This document shows, piece by piece, positions 55,649 to 63,711 of a DNA stretch of 64,000 bases (positions are counted from its first letter, which is position 1; each line of letters starts with the position of its first letter). Location: positions 1 to 64,000 of the forward strand of contig FOEZ01000023.1 of NCBI GenBank assembly GCA_900110595.1, written 5' to 3'. The DNA is from Arthrobacter sp. OV608 (GTDB lineage Bacteria > Actinomycetota > Actinomycetes > Actinomycetales > Micrococcaceae). The position numbers were made by a program, and so were the translations under genes. The notes below the pieces were generated by a model. That model saw only the letters and a program-made list of their open reading frames with translations. It was not told where the DNA came from and did not search any database.

Positions 55649-56557
55649 TTACTCGCCCGTTTCCACCACGGCGGCCGGGGCCTCCGCCGTCGGAAAATGC
55701 GGTTGCCCGTTCCCGGCGTCTGCGGCGCCGAGGCTGCCCAGCAAGGCCAGGGCGTCCGACGACGGCGAGCCGGGCCGGGCGGAATAGACCCTGAGCGTCT
55801 GGTCGGGGTCGTCCGGGAGGACAAGGTTTTCAAAGTTGAGTTCGAGGTCCCCCACGGAGCGATGGTGCAGGCGGACGGTTCCGGCGGACGGGCTGGCCAC
55901 TCGGTGGCCCGCCCACCATTGCCGGAAGTGCTCGCTGTTAACCGCGAGTTCGCCCACCAACTGGTTGGCCTGCGGGTCATTCGGGTGCCGGCCGACGTCG
56001 AGCCTGAGGGCTCCGGCGGCTTCGGCGGCCACCGTCTTCCAGTCGCGGAACAGCTCCCGGGCAGCGGGGTCGAGAATGAGCCAGCGGGTCAGGTTCCGTT
56101 CCCCCGCCGGCAGCGCCGGGAAATCCGCGAAGAGGAGGAAGGCCAGCCGGTTCCCGGCCAGTACGTCGCTGCGGCGCCCCAGCACCATGGCCGGCACGTC
56201 GCCCACAGCTTCCAGCAGATGACGCAGCGCCGGGCGGACTGCCTGCGCCGGCTGACCGCCCGCGCGCGGTGCCGCGGCACAGTTCTCCAGCAGGTCCATC
56301 ATGTGCGCATGCTCGCTGCTGCTAAGCCGGAGAGCCCGGGCCACGGACTCCAGTACCGTGCGTGACGGGTGGATGTTCCGGCCCTGCTCGAGGCGGACGT
56401 AATAGTCCGTGCTGACTCCCGCCAGCCGTGCCACCTCCTCGCGGCGCAGTCCGGGCACCCTCCGGGCACCGGACGTGCTCCCCGCCCCGATGTCCTCCGG
56501 GCTCAGCCGGGACCGCATGGCTTTGAGGAATTTTCCAAACTCGGCGCTTTGACCCAT
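55649..56557 (-). CDS. XRE family regulator with MmyB-like ligand domain
   Basis: A 302-residue regulator. The N-terminal helix-turn-helix (about 5-75) has FGKFLKAMRSRLSPEDIG, VPGLRREEVARLAGVSTDYY and RLEQGRNIHPSRTVLESVAR, the typical MmyB-like (DUF/PF17765) opening. The C-terminal PAS-like domain (about 95-270) contains VPAMVLGRRSDVLAGNRLAF, LTRWLILDPAARELFRDW and ELAVNSEHFRQWWAGH, which in this family bind fatty-acid-like ligands. It diverges from the aldo/keto reductase genes, with a 17-bp palindrome between. ATG at 56557 is preferred; one three codons earlier is possible. Confidence 0.88.
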   Translation of the reverse strand: MGQSAEFGKFLKAMRSRLSPEDIGAGSTSGARRVPGLRREEVARLAGVSTDYYVRLEQGRNIHPSRTVLESVARALRLSSSEHAHMMDLLENCAAAPRAGGQPAQAVRPALRHLLEAVGDVPAMVLGRRSDVLAGNRLAFLLFADFPALPAGERNLTRWLILDPAARELFRDWKTVAAEAAGALRLDVGRHPNDPQANQLVGELAVNSEHFRQWWAGHRVASPSAGTVRLHHRSVGDLELNFENLVLPDDPDQTLRVYSARPGSPSSDALALLGSLGAADAGNGQPHFPTAEAPAAVVETGE

Positions 56558-56624
56558 GCAGACCATTGTGACCCGCGCAGTCCGACCGGTTCTACTCCAG
56601 GCCACCCACTTTCTACAACGAAGG

Positions 56625-56641
56625 TAGGACTGGCAGTCCTA
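56625..56641. promoter_or_regulatory. Palindromic operator between XRE regulator and AKR genes
   Basis: TAGGACTGGCAGTCCTA, a perfect 8+1+8 palindrome in the divergent region. Probable binding site of the MmyB-like regulator. Confidence 0.65.
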
Positions 56642-56773
56642 GGAAAAACAAGATCAGCCTTGCTTACTGACACGGCGGCCAAAAGTGCATAGGCTCAATA
56701 GCGAGCCAGGCGGAAACCGCTTTCTCATGGTCGAGTCCACGGCACCCACCCAAGAATCATTCAAGGAGCCCCC

Positions 56774-57595
56774 ATGTCAGAGCTGACACTGAACAATGGC
56801 ATCACCATCCCCCAACTTGGTTTCGGTGTTTTCCAGGTGCCGCCGGAGGACACCCAGCGGGCCGTCGAGGACGCACTCGAAGCCGGGTACCGCCACATCG
56901 ACACAGCCGCGGCCTACCGCAATGAAGCAGGCGTAGGGGCTGCCATCGCGGCCGCCGGCATTCCGCGCGAGGACATCTTCATCACCACCAAGCTCCGGAA
57001 CGGCGAACAGGACCGGGCGCAGGCGGCATTCCAGAACAGCCGCAAAGCCCTCGGCCTGGACTACGTGGACCTGTACCTCATCCACTGGCCGGTCCCGTCC
57101 CAGGGTCTATATATCCAGGCCTGGAAGGAAATGGAGCGGTTGTACGAAAACAACGAGATCCGCGCCATCGGCGTTTCCAACTTCCTCGCCGAACACCTGG
57201 ACAAGCTGCTGGAGTCCGCAGAAATTGTTCCGGCCGTGAACCAGATCGAACTCCACCCCAGCTACCAGCAGGCGGAACTGGCGGACAAGTGCAGGAACCT
57301 GGGCATCGCCGTCGAGGCTTACAGTCCCCTGGGCCGCGGCGCGGACCTGAACGGCAATGCCGTGACCACCATCGCCAATGCCCACAACGCCACCACTGCC
57401 CAGGTGGTCCTCGCCTGGCACCTGGCCGCCGGGAACATCGTGATCCCGAAATCCAGCCGGGCAGAACGGATCCGGGAAAACTTCGCCGCTTCAGGACTCA
57501 CGCTTTCCAGCGAGGAGATCGCCTCGATCACCGCCCTGGAGTCCGGGGCGCGCCTTGGCTCCGATCCCGCCGTCGCCTCCTTCACCCAGCTGTAG
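56774..57595 (+). CDS. Aldo/keto reductase (2,5-DKG reductase type)
   Basis: A 273-residue NADPH-dependent aldo/keto reductase. Catalytic tetrad positions are visible in HIDTAAAYRNEAGVG (Asp, Tyr), FITTKLRN (Lys) and LYLIHWPVP (His); the cofactor motif IPKSSRAERIRENF is near residue 225. The family reduces 2,5-diketo-gluconate, methylglyoxal and various aldehydes. AAGGAG precedes the ATG. It is the first gene after the XRE operator, with a second AKR 24 bases after its stop. Confidence 0.9.
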   Translation: MSELTLNNGITIPQLGFGVFQVPPEDTQRAVEDALEAGYRHIDTAAAYRNEAGVGAAIAAAGIPREDIFITTKLRNGEQDRAQAAFQNSRKALGLDYVDLYLIHWPVPSQGLYIQAWKEMERLYENNEIRAIGVSNFLAEHLDKLLESAEIVPAVNQIELHPSYQQAELADKCRNLGIAVEAYSPLGRGADLNGNAVTTIANAHNATTAQVVLAWHLAAGNIVIPKSSRAERIRENFAASGLTLSSEEIASITALESGARLGSDPAVASFTQL

Positions 57596-57619
57596 CATCG
57601 CCCAACCAAAGGATTTCCC

Positions 57620-58591
57620 ATGCAGTACACCCACCTTGGCCGCTCCGGCCTGAAAGTCTCCCGGCTCTGCCTGGGCACTATGAACTTCGGTCCGCAGACC
57701 GAAGAAAGCGATGCCCACAGCATCATGGACTCCGCGCACGGGAACGGCATCAACTTTTTCGACACCGCCAACGTGTACGGCGGTGCCGGGCACCGCGGCT
57801 GGACCGAAGAAATCATCGGCCGGTGGTTCGCCAAGGGCGGCGAGCGCCGCGAGCACACCGTCCTGGCCACCAAGCTGTACGGCACCATGACGGACCGGCC
57901 CAACGAATCAAAGCTGTCCGCGCTGAACATCCGCCGGGCCCTGGATGCGAGCCTGAAGCGGCTGCAGACGGACTACATCGACATCTACCAGTTCCACCAC
58001 ATCGACCGGGACACACCCTGGGACGAGATCTGGCAGGCCATCGAGGTCGCCGTGCAACAGGGGAAGATCCTGTACTCAGGAAGCAGCAACTTCGCCGGAT
58101 GGCACATCGCCCAGGCCCAGGAAGCTGCCCGGCGGCGGAACTACACCGGACTTGTCAGCGAGCAATCCATCTACAACCTGTTCATGCGGCAGGTTGAGCT
58201 GGAAGTCATCCCGGCCGCCCAGCAGTACGGACTGGGACTCATCCCCTGGTCCCCGCTTCAGGGCGGACTCCTGGGCGGCGTCCTGAAGAAGGAGCAGCAG
58301 GGCGTCCGGCGAAGCGAGGGCCGTGCCGCCGAAACGCTCAAAAAGCACCGGGACCAGATCCAGCAGTACGAGGATTTTGCCGATGAGCTGGGCCAGGAAC
58401 CCGGCGACATTGCCCTCGCCTGGCTGCTGCACCAGCCCGCCGTCACGGCCCCCATTGTTGGGCCGCGGACCCAGGAACAGCTCGACGCCGCGATCCGGGC
58501 ACTTGACGTCACCCTCGACGCCGATGCCCTCAAGCGGCTCGATGACATCTTCCCCGGGCACAAGACGGCGCCGGAAGACTACGCGTGGTGA
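57620..58591 (+). CDS. Aldo/keto reductase (Tas/YghZ-like)
   Basis: A 323-residue AKR of the long bacterial type. Tetrad: FFDTANVYGG (Asp, Tyr), VLATKLYG (Lys), YIDIYQFHHIDRDTPWDEIW (His); later LIPWSPLQGGLLGG and VGPRTQEQLDAAIRAL form the cofactor region. The YYQ/FHH region differs from the 2,5-DKG type, so the substrate differs from that of the first AKR. It overlaps the next gene start (GTGA), making a three-gene operon. Confidence 0.9.
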   Translation: MQYTHLGRSGLKVSRLCLGTMNFGPQTEESDAHSIMDSAHGNGINFFDTANVYGGAGHRGWTEEIIGRWFAKGGERREHTVLATKLYGTMTDRPNESKLSALNIRRALDASLKRLQTDYIDIYQFHHIDRDTPWDEIWQAIEVAVQQGKILYSGSSNFAGWHIAQAQEAARRRNYTGLVSEQSIYNLFMRQVELEVIPAAQQYGLGLIPWSPLQGGLLGGVLKKEQQGVRRSEGRAAETLKKHRDQIQQYEDFADELGQEPGDIALAWLLHQPAVTAPIVGPRTQEQLDAAIRALDVTLDADALKRLDDIFPGHKTAPEDYAW

Positions 58592-59613
58592 ACCCACTCG
58601 TTCCCGAGGCCGATACTGTGGCGCCGAAAAGCATCCTTTTCATCGGCGGCACCGGCGTTATCAGCGCGGCGGCGGCACAACGCGCCGCCGCGCTGGGCCA
58701 CCGGCTGACAATCCTCAACCGGGGCCGGTCCACCAGGCCGGTCCCGGAAGGGGTGGAGACCCTCTCCGCGGACGTCCGCGACGCCTCAGCGGTCCGGGAG
58801 GCGTTGGCAGGCCGGGAGTTCGACGCCGTCGCGGACTTCATCACGTACACCCCCGACCAGGCCAAGGCCAGCCTGGACCTGTTCGCCGGCCGCACCGGAC
58901 AATACGTTTTCATCAGTTCCGCATCTGCCTACCAGAAGCCGCCAACCCGGTTGCCGATCAGGGAATCCACGCCGCTCAAGAATCCGTTCTGGCAGTATTC
59001 GCGGGACAAGATCGCCTGCGAGGAGCTGCTTTTCCAGGCCTACCGTGAGCAGGATTTTCCGCTCACGGTGATTCGGCCGTCCCATACTTATGACCGGACC
59101 AAGATCGCCATGGTGGGCGGCTGGACGGACATCCACCGGATGCGTGCCGGACTGCCGGTCATGGTGCACGGCGACGGCACCTCGCTCTGGACGCTGACCC
59201 ACAGCAAGGACTTCGCCAAGGCGTTCGTGGGGCTGCTGGGCCGCCCGCAAGCGGTGGGCGAGAGCTACACCATCACCTCGGACGAATACCTGCCCTGGAA
59301 CCAGATCTACCAGCTGTTTGCCCGCGCAGCTGGAGTTCCGGAACCGGAACTGGTCCACGTCGCCTCGGAAACCATTGCCGCCCACAGCGAAGAGCTGGGC
59401 CCGAACCTCCTGGGCGACCGGTCCCACTCGGTCATTTTCGACAACACCAAAATCAAATCCCTGGTACCCGATTACTGCGCCACCATCCCCTTTGCTGACG
59501 GGGCGCGCGAGATCGTGGACTGGTATGACCACAACCCTGATCTTCAGGTGGTGGACCAGACCTTTATGGACCTGAGCGACCGGTTGACCGGCTGGGCCCG
59601 CGACGGGGCCTGA
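58588..59613 (+). CDS. NAD-dependent epimerase/dehydratase-like SDR
   Basis: A 341-residue extended/atypical SDR. NAD motif ILFIGGTGVISAAAAQRAAA near residue 16, ISSASAYQKPP with a Ser near residue 112, and YSRDKIACEELL carrying the catalytic Tyr-x3-Lys near residue 138. It resembles NAD-epimerases and isoflavone-reductase-like proteins such as CSP41-type proteins. The GTG at 58588 overlaps the preceding stop as GTGA; a GTG three bases earlier is also possible. Likely acts on a nucleotide- or free sugar, but this is not proven. Last gene of the AKR operon. Confidence 0.85.
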   Translation: MNPLVPEADTVAPKSILFIGGTGVISAAAAQRAAALGHRLTILNRGRSTRPVPEGVETLSADVRDASAVREALAGREFDAVADFITYTPDQAKASLDLFAGRTGQYVFISSASAYQKPPTRLPIRESTPLKNPFWQYSRDKIACEELLFQAYREQDFPLTVIRPSHTYDRTKIAMVGGWTDIHRMRAGLPVMVHGDGTSLWTLTHSKDFAKAFVGLLGRPQAVGESYTITSDEYLPWNQIYQLFARAAGVPEPELVHVASETIAAHSEELGPNLLGDRSHSVIFDNTKIKSLVPDYCATIPFADGAREIVDWYDHNPDLQVVDQTFMDLSDRLTGWARDGA

Positions 59614-59701
59614 GCATCCACGCTACATGCCTCCGCACGTGAGCTTTTGCACTGGATTTACAACGTTCTAAATACCGCCTTTTGCGCCGGCCCGCAAGGG
59701 C

Positions 59702-59731
59702 TTGTTTTCTGCGTACCCCTCCTACTAGGTT
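59702..59731 (+). promoter_or_regulatory. Possible promoter of the PL11 gene
   Basis: TTGTTT (59702-59707), 18-base spacer, TAGGTT (59726-59731), just before the LacI-type operator. Confidence 0.35.
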
Positions 59732-59734
59732 ACT

Positions 59735-59750
59735 GGGGAAGCGTTTTCCC
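59735..59750. promoter_or_regulatory. LacI-type operator before PL11 gene
   Basis: GGGGAAGCGTTTTCCC, a CG-centred near-perfect 16-bp dyad 26 bases before the ATG, typical of LacI-family sites and different from the GAAACTTTC sites at 47.8 kb. Confidence 0.55.
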
Positions 59751-59775
59751 GTCCGAGAATTGAAAGGATTCACTG

Positions 59776-62328
59776 ATGAATCCGAGCCGTACCCCTGCGC
59801 GCCTCCTGTCCGTCGCCGCCGTCGGAATTGCCCTCACGTTCGGCTGCCTCGCAGCCCCGGCCTCCGCCGTCGGCCCCTCTCCCAAGCCGGGCACGCCCGG
59901 CGTCCAGCTGGACCATTTGGACCGCGGCCTGGTGGCCGCCAAGACATCAGAAGGAGTGTTCCTCAGCTGGCGCCTGCTCGGCCACGAAGCCACCGGCTCC
60001 TCCGCCACGGGCGTCACCGGCACGGACTTCAATGTCTACCGGGACGGCCAAAAGCTGGCCACCGTCACGGACAGCACCAACTTCCAGGACTCCGCTGGAA
60101 CCGCAGCGTCGGAGTACCAGGTGCGGGCCGTCGTCGGCGGCGTTGAACTGGACCGCAGCGCCACCGCCACGTCCTGGGGCGGCAACTTCAAGGACATCCC
60201 CTTGAAGAAGCCGGCCGACGGCGTCACCCCCGCCGGCCAGGCCTACACGTACGCCGCCAACGATGCCTCCATCGGCGACGTGGACGGCGACGGCCAGTAC
60301 GAATTCGTCGTCAAATGGGACCCCAACAACTCCAAGGACGTCTCCCAGGTGGGCTACACCGGCAACACCTACGTGGACACCTACAAAGCTGACGGCACCC
60401 TGCTCCACAGGATCGACCTGGGCGTGAACATCCGCTCGGGCGCGCACTACACCCAGTTGCTGGTCAATGATTTCGACGGCGACGGCCGGGCCGAGATGAT
60501 GATGAAGACCGCCCCCGGGACCAAGAGCACCAACTTCAATGCCGACGGCAGTGTCGCCTCAGAGAACTTCATTTCACTGCTGCAGCAGGACATCAACGCC
60601 GGCTACTCAAACTCGGATGACTACCGCATGAGCGCCGCAGACTACTACCAGCACATGGTAAAGACGTTCCAGGGCTGGACCGAGCATCCCGAAGTCAAGG
60701 CCGGACACTGGCCCGCCACGCTCGAGGAAGCGTTCGGTATCGCGAAAAAGTACCAGTACCCGCTGTCCCAGGCCGACGCCGAGGCTTTGACTGACTACTT
60801 CATGGACGTCTACGCCCCGTCTCGCAGCGCCCGGAACAACCTGCGCGCCTTTGAAGGCTTCATCGTCTCCGGGCCCGAGTACCTCACAGTGTTCGAGGGC
60901 GCCACGGGCAAGGAACTGAAGACGGTCGCCTACAAGCCGGGCCGGCACGACGACGGACTGATGTGGGGCGACTACGCCATGGCCCGCATCGAGCCGGGCA
61001 ACCGCGTGGACCGCTTCCTGGCCGGCGTCGCCTACCTGGACGGCAAGAAGCCGGCCGCGGTTTTCGCCCGCGGCTACTACACGCGGAGCACGCTCGCTGC
61101 CTACACCTGGGACGGGTCAGACCTCGCACCCGTGTGGAATGTGGATTCAGGCTGGACGTCCATGACCAACCCGTTCAACGATTCCCCGCATGGCCGCGAC
61201 GGCACCGATCCCGAGTTCGGCAAGCTCACTACCCAAGGCTTCCACTCGCTGAGTGCCTCTGATGTGGACGGTGACGGCAAGCAGGAGATTGTCTACGGCT
61301 CGGCAACGATCGACGACGACGGGTCACTGCTGTACAGCTCGTTCGACACCCTGCCGGCCGGCAGCGCCGTACCCGGCGAAGAGGCCCGGCTGGGCCACGG
61401 CGATGCCATGCACGTCACGGACATCGACCCCGCCCGTCCGGGCAAGGAAATCTTCACCGTCCACGAAGGCGCCGCCTACGCACCCTACGGCTATGCCATG
61501 CGCGATGCCGCCACCGGCGAGGTCCTCTTCGGCGCCTACTCCGGCAAGGACACAGGCCGCGGCATGATCGGCGACGTTGATCCCACCGTTCCCGGCATCG
61601 AGAACTGGGCCATCGGCATGCAATCCGCCGACGGCGACAAGCTCTCCACGTCCACTCCGGGCACCAACATGAGCATTAAATGGGCCGCGGACATGACCAC
61701 TCAGATCGTCAACGGCGCCGGGGACCAGACGCCCACCATCGATGACTGGAAGCGCGGCAGGCTCCTCACCGCAACGGACACCCGCACCAACAACGGCACC
61801 AAGGGCACACCGAGCCTGGTGGCGGACGTAGTGGGCGACTGGCGGGAGGAACTGCTGGTGCGGACCGCGGACAGCTCCGCGCTGCGGATGTACCTCAGCA
61901 CCGAGGTGACCAACCACAAGCTGTACACGCTGATGCACGACCCCCAGTACCGGGCAGAGGTGGCCCGGCAAAACACCACCTACAACCAGCCCGCCTACAC
62001 GGACTTCTACTTTGCCTCCGACATGGACTTCGGCAAAGTTCCCCTGCGCGCGGCCTGGCTGCCCGGCAGCGTAAAGGCACTGCAGCACGTGCTGGAAGAC
62101 CTCGCAGACTCTGGAGACGTGTCCGGCCCGGTGGGCAGTCAGCTGGCTGCGAGCGTGCAGCAAGCGGCGAAAGCAGTGGAATACCGCGACGCCGGCAAGG
62201 CATCGGAGGCGCTGAAGCGCTTCGTGGACTTCCTGGGCCAGCAGAAGGGCCCTGACAAGGTGTCCGACACCGCCCGCGTGTCCCTGACGTACAACGCCGA
62301 AAATATTCTGCGGGCGTTTGGGGGCTAG
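59776..62328 (+). CDS. Secreted rhamnogalacturonan lyase (PL11) with FIMAH-like domain
   Basis: An 850-residue polysaccharide lyase family 11 enzyme cleaving rhamnogalacturonan I. A signal peptide (about 1-32, ending ASA) is followed by a fibronectin-like region (GVFLSWRLLGHEATGSS) and an eight-bladed propeller with many calcium-binding DxDGDG loops: SIGDVDGDGQYEFVVKWDPN, LVNDFDGDGRAEMMMKTAPG and LSASDVDGDGKQEIVYGSA. The last ~80 residues (AASVQQAAKAVEYRDAGKAS, ALKRFVDFLGQQKG) look like a FIMAH-type helical domain common in secreted enzymes. AAAGGA precedes the ATG. Transcribed alone behind its own operator. Confidence 0.93.
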   Translation: MNPSRTPARLLSVAAVGIALTFGCLAAPASAVGPSPKPGTPGVQLDHLDRGLVAAKTSEGVFLSWRLLGHEATGSSATGVTGTDFNVYRDGQKLATVTDSTNFQDSAGTAASEYQVRAVVGGVELDRSATATSWGGNFKDIPLKKPADGVTPAGQAYTYAANDASIGDVDGDGQYEFVVKWDPNNSKDVSQVGYTGNTYVDTYKADGTLLHRIDLGVNIRSGAHYTQLLVNDFDGDGRAEMMMKTAPGTKSTNFNADGSVASENFISLLQQDINAGYSNSDDYRMSAADYYQHMVKTFQGWTEHPEVKAGHWPATLEEAFGIAKKYQYPLSQADAEALTDYFMDVYAPSRSARNNLRAFEGFIVSGPEYLTVFEGATGKELKTVAYKPGRHDDGLMWGDYAMARIEPGNRVDRFLAGVAYLDGKKPAAVFARGYYTRSTLAAYTWDGSDLAPVWNVDSGWTSMTNPFNDSPHGRDGTDPEFGKLTTQGFHSLSASDVDGDGKQEIVYGSATIDDDGSLLYSSFDTLPAGSAVPGEEARLGHGDAMHVTDIDPARPGKEIFTVHEGAAYAPYGYAMRDAATGEVLFGAYSGKDTGRGMIGDVDPTVPGIENWAIGMQSADGDKLSTSTPGTNMSIKWAADMTTQIVNGAGDQTPTIDDWKRGRLLTATDTRTNNGTKGTPSLVADVVGDWREELLVRTADSSALRMYLSTEVTNHKLYTLMHDPQYRAEVARQNTTYNQPAYTDFYFASDMDFGKVPLRAAWLPGSVKALQHVLEDLADSGDVSGPVGSQLAASVQQAAKAVEYRDAGKASEALKRFVDFLGQQKGPDKVSDTARVSLTYNAENILRAFGG

Positions 62329-62357
62329 GTTCAGCCGATAAGGGAGAGACTGTTGGA

Positions 62358-63191
62358 ATGACACTTGCACCCGTGATCAAACTCAATGACGGTAACTCCA
62401 TCCCCCAACTGGGGCTGGGCACCTGGCCGCTGGACGACGATCAGGCGGCCACCGCCGTCGTACAAGCCCTGGAAGCCGGGTACCGGCATATCGACACCGC
62501 GGTGAAATACGGCAACGAGCGTGGTGTGGGGAACGGTGTCCGGGCCAGCGGCGTGGACCGTGGAGAGCTGTTCATCACCACCAAGCTGGACGGCCAGTAC
62601 CAGGGCAACGACCGCGCCATTGAGGGGCTGGACGGTGCGCTGGAGCGGCTGGGGCTCGACTACGTGGACCTGCTCCTGATCCACTGGCCGCTCCCCCAGC
62701 GCGATGAATACGTGTCCACGTGGAAGACGTTCGAGCGGTTGCAGGCGGAGGGCAAGGTGCGTTCCATCGGCGTTTCCAACTTCAAGCCGGCCCACCTTGA
62801 GCGGCTTATGGCCGAAACCGAGGTGGTGCCGGCGGTGAACCAGATCCAGCTCAGCCCTGCCATTACCCGAACGGCCGAGCGGGAGTTCCACGAAAAGCAC
62901 GGAATTATCACGGAGTCCTACAGCCCGCTGGGTGGGTCCGGGGCGGGCCTGCTCGGCGCTCCCATCCTGTCCCAGCTGGCCGAAAAACATGGAAAAACAC
63001 CCGGTCAACTGGTCCTGCGGTGGCATATTCAGCACGGACTTGTAACGATTCCGAAAACGGCGGATCCGGACCGGATGAGCGAGAACCTGGACATCTTCGA
63101 TTTCGCCCTGGATCCGCAGGATCTCGCGGAATTAGCCATCCTCGACGAGGGGCCGGGGACAGGCAATGATTCCGACGTGACGGGGCACTGA
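62358..63191 (+). CDS. Aldo/keto reductase (2,5-DKG reductase type)
   Basis: A 277-residue AKR, paralogue of the gene at 56774. Tetrad in HIDTAVKYGNERGVG (Asp, Tyr), LFITTKLDG (Lys) and LLLIHWPLP (His); cofactor motif VTIPKTADPDRMSENLDIF near residue 228. It follows the PL11 gene by 29 bases and could be cotranscribed. The substrate is unknown; a sugar or uronate aldehyde is conceivable given the context. Confidence 0.9.
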   Translation: MTLAPVIKLNDGNSIPQLGLGTWPLDDDQAATAVVQALEAGYRHIDTAVKYGNERGVGNGVRASGVDRGELFITTKLDGQYQGNDRAIEGLDGALERLGLDYVDLLLIHWPLPQRDEYVSTWKTFERLQAEGKVRSIGVSNFKPAHLERLMAETEVVPAVNQIQLSPAITRTAEREFHEKHGIITESYSPLGGSGAGLLGAPILSQLAEKHGKTPGQLVLRWHIQHGLVTIPKTADPDRMSENLDIFDFALDPQDLAELAILDEGPGTGNDSDVTGH

Positions 63192-63238
63192 AACAGGCCT
63201 GAACTGCGCTTTTCGTTATCTTCGGGGTTGGCAAACAG

Positions 63239-63262
63239 ATAGTAAGCATGATTACTATTGAG
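63239..63262 (+). promoter_or_regulatory. Stress-motif palindrome upstream of GlsB-type gene
   Basis: TAGTAAGCATGATTACTA (from 63239), nearly a perfect 18-bp dyad. The central hexamer (63246-63251) is 76.5 bases before the ATG at 63325; TACTAT after it could be a -10. Confidence 0.5.
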
Positions 63263-63324
63263 GCAGAAGGATGAAGTGCTTCCGGGATCCGGAGGCCTCC
63301 TTTACTTAGGAAGAGGAACGAAAA

Positions 63325-63591
63325 ATGGGATTTATTGCATTTCTGATTCTCGGACTTATTGCTGGTGCGATCGCTAAGGCGATCCTTCCGGGCAGGCAGG
63401 GTGGCGGCTGGCTCGTCACGCTCGTCCTGGGCGTCGTTGGAGCACTCCTCGGCGGTTGGATCGGCGGAATGATCTTCGGCAGCGGACTGCAGGAGTTCTT
63501 CTCCCTGCAGACGTGGCTGCTGGCCATCGGCGGCGCACTCATCGTGCTGCTGGTCTACGGCCTGGTCACGAACCGCGGCGCGCGCCGCTAA
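63325..63591 (+). CDS. GlsB/YeaQ/YmgE family stress membrane protein
   Basis: An 88-residue protein with three membrane helices: GFIAFLILGLIAGAIAKAI (about 2-20), GWLVTLVLGVVGALLGGWIG (about 28-47) and WLLAIGGALIVLLVYGLV (about 64-81). The Gly-rich GxxLGxxGxxxGG pattern identifies the transglycosylase-associated/GlsB family of small stress membrane proteins. GAGGAACGAAAA precedes the ATG. The upstream palindrome is shared with dps. A strong terminator follows. Confidence 0.92.
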   Translation: MGFIAFLILGLIAGAIAKAILPGRQGGGWLVTLVLGVVGALLGGWIGGMIFGSGLQEFFSLQTWLLAIGGALIVLLVYGLVTNRGARR

Positions 63592-63606
63592 GCGGAGCGC
63601 AAGCCA

Positions 63607-63652
63607 GGGAAACCGGCCTGGGGACATCATCCCTGGGCCGGTTTTCCCTTTC
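63607..63652 (+). terminator. Rho-independent terminator after GlsB-type gene
   Basis: GGGAAACCGGCC (63607-63618) pairs with GGCCGGTTTTCCC (63636-63648) with one bulged T, followed by TTTCC. Confidence 0.75.
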
Positions 63653-63711
63653 CCGGCTTCTGGGTTTCCGAGGCCGGAACTGAAAACCTTCTCACGGAGC
63701 AGGAGTTCATC

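Noticed and set aside
56650..56672. CAGTAAGCAAGG-like sequence (minus strand) before the first AKR gene
   Set aside because: Matches only half of the TAGTAAGCATGCTTA motif and lacks the dyad, so it was not counted as a sixth site.
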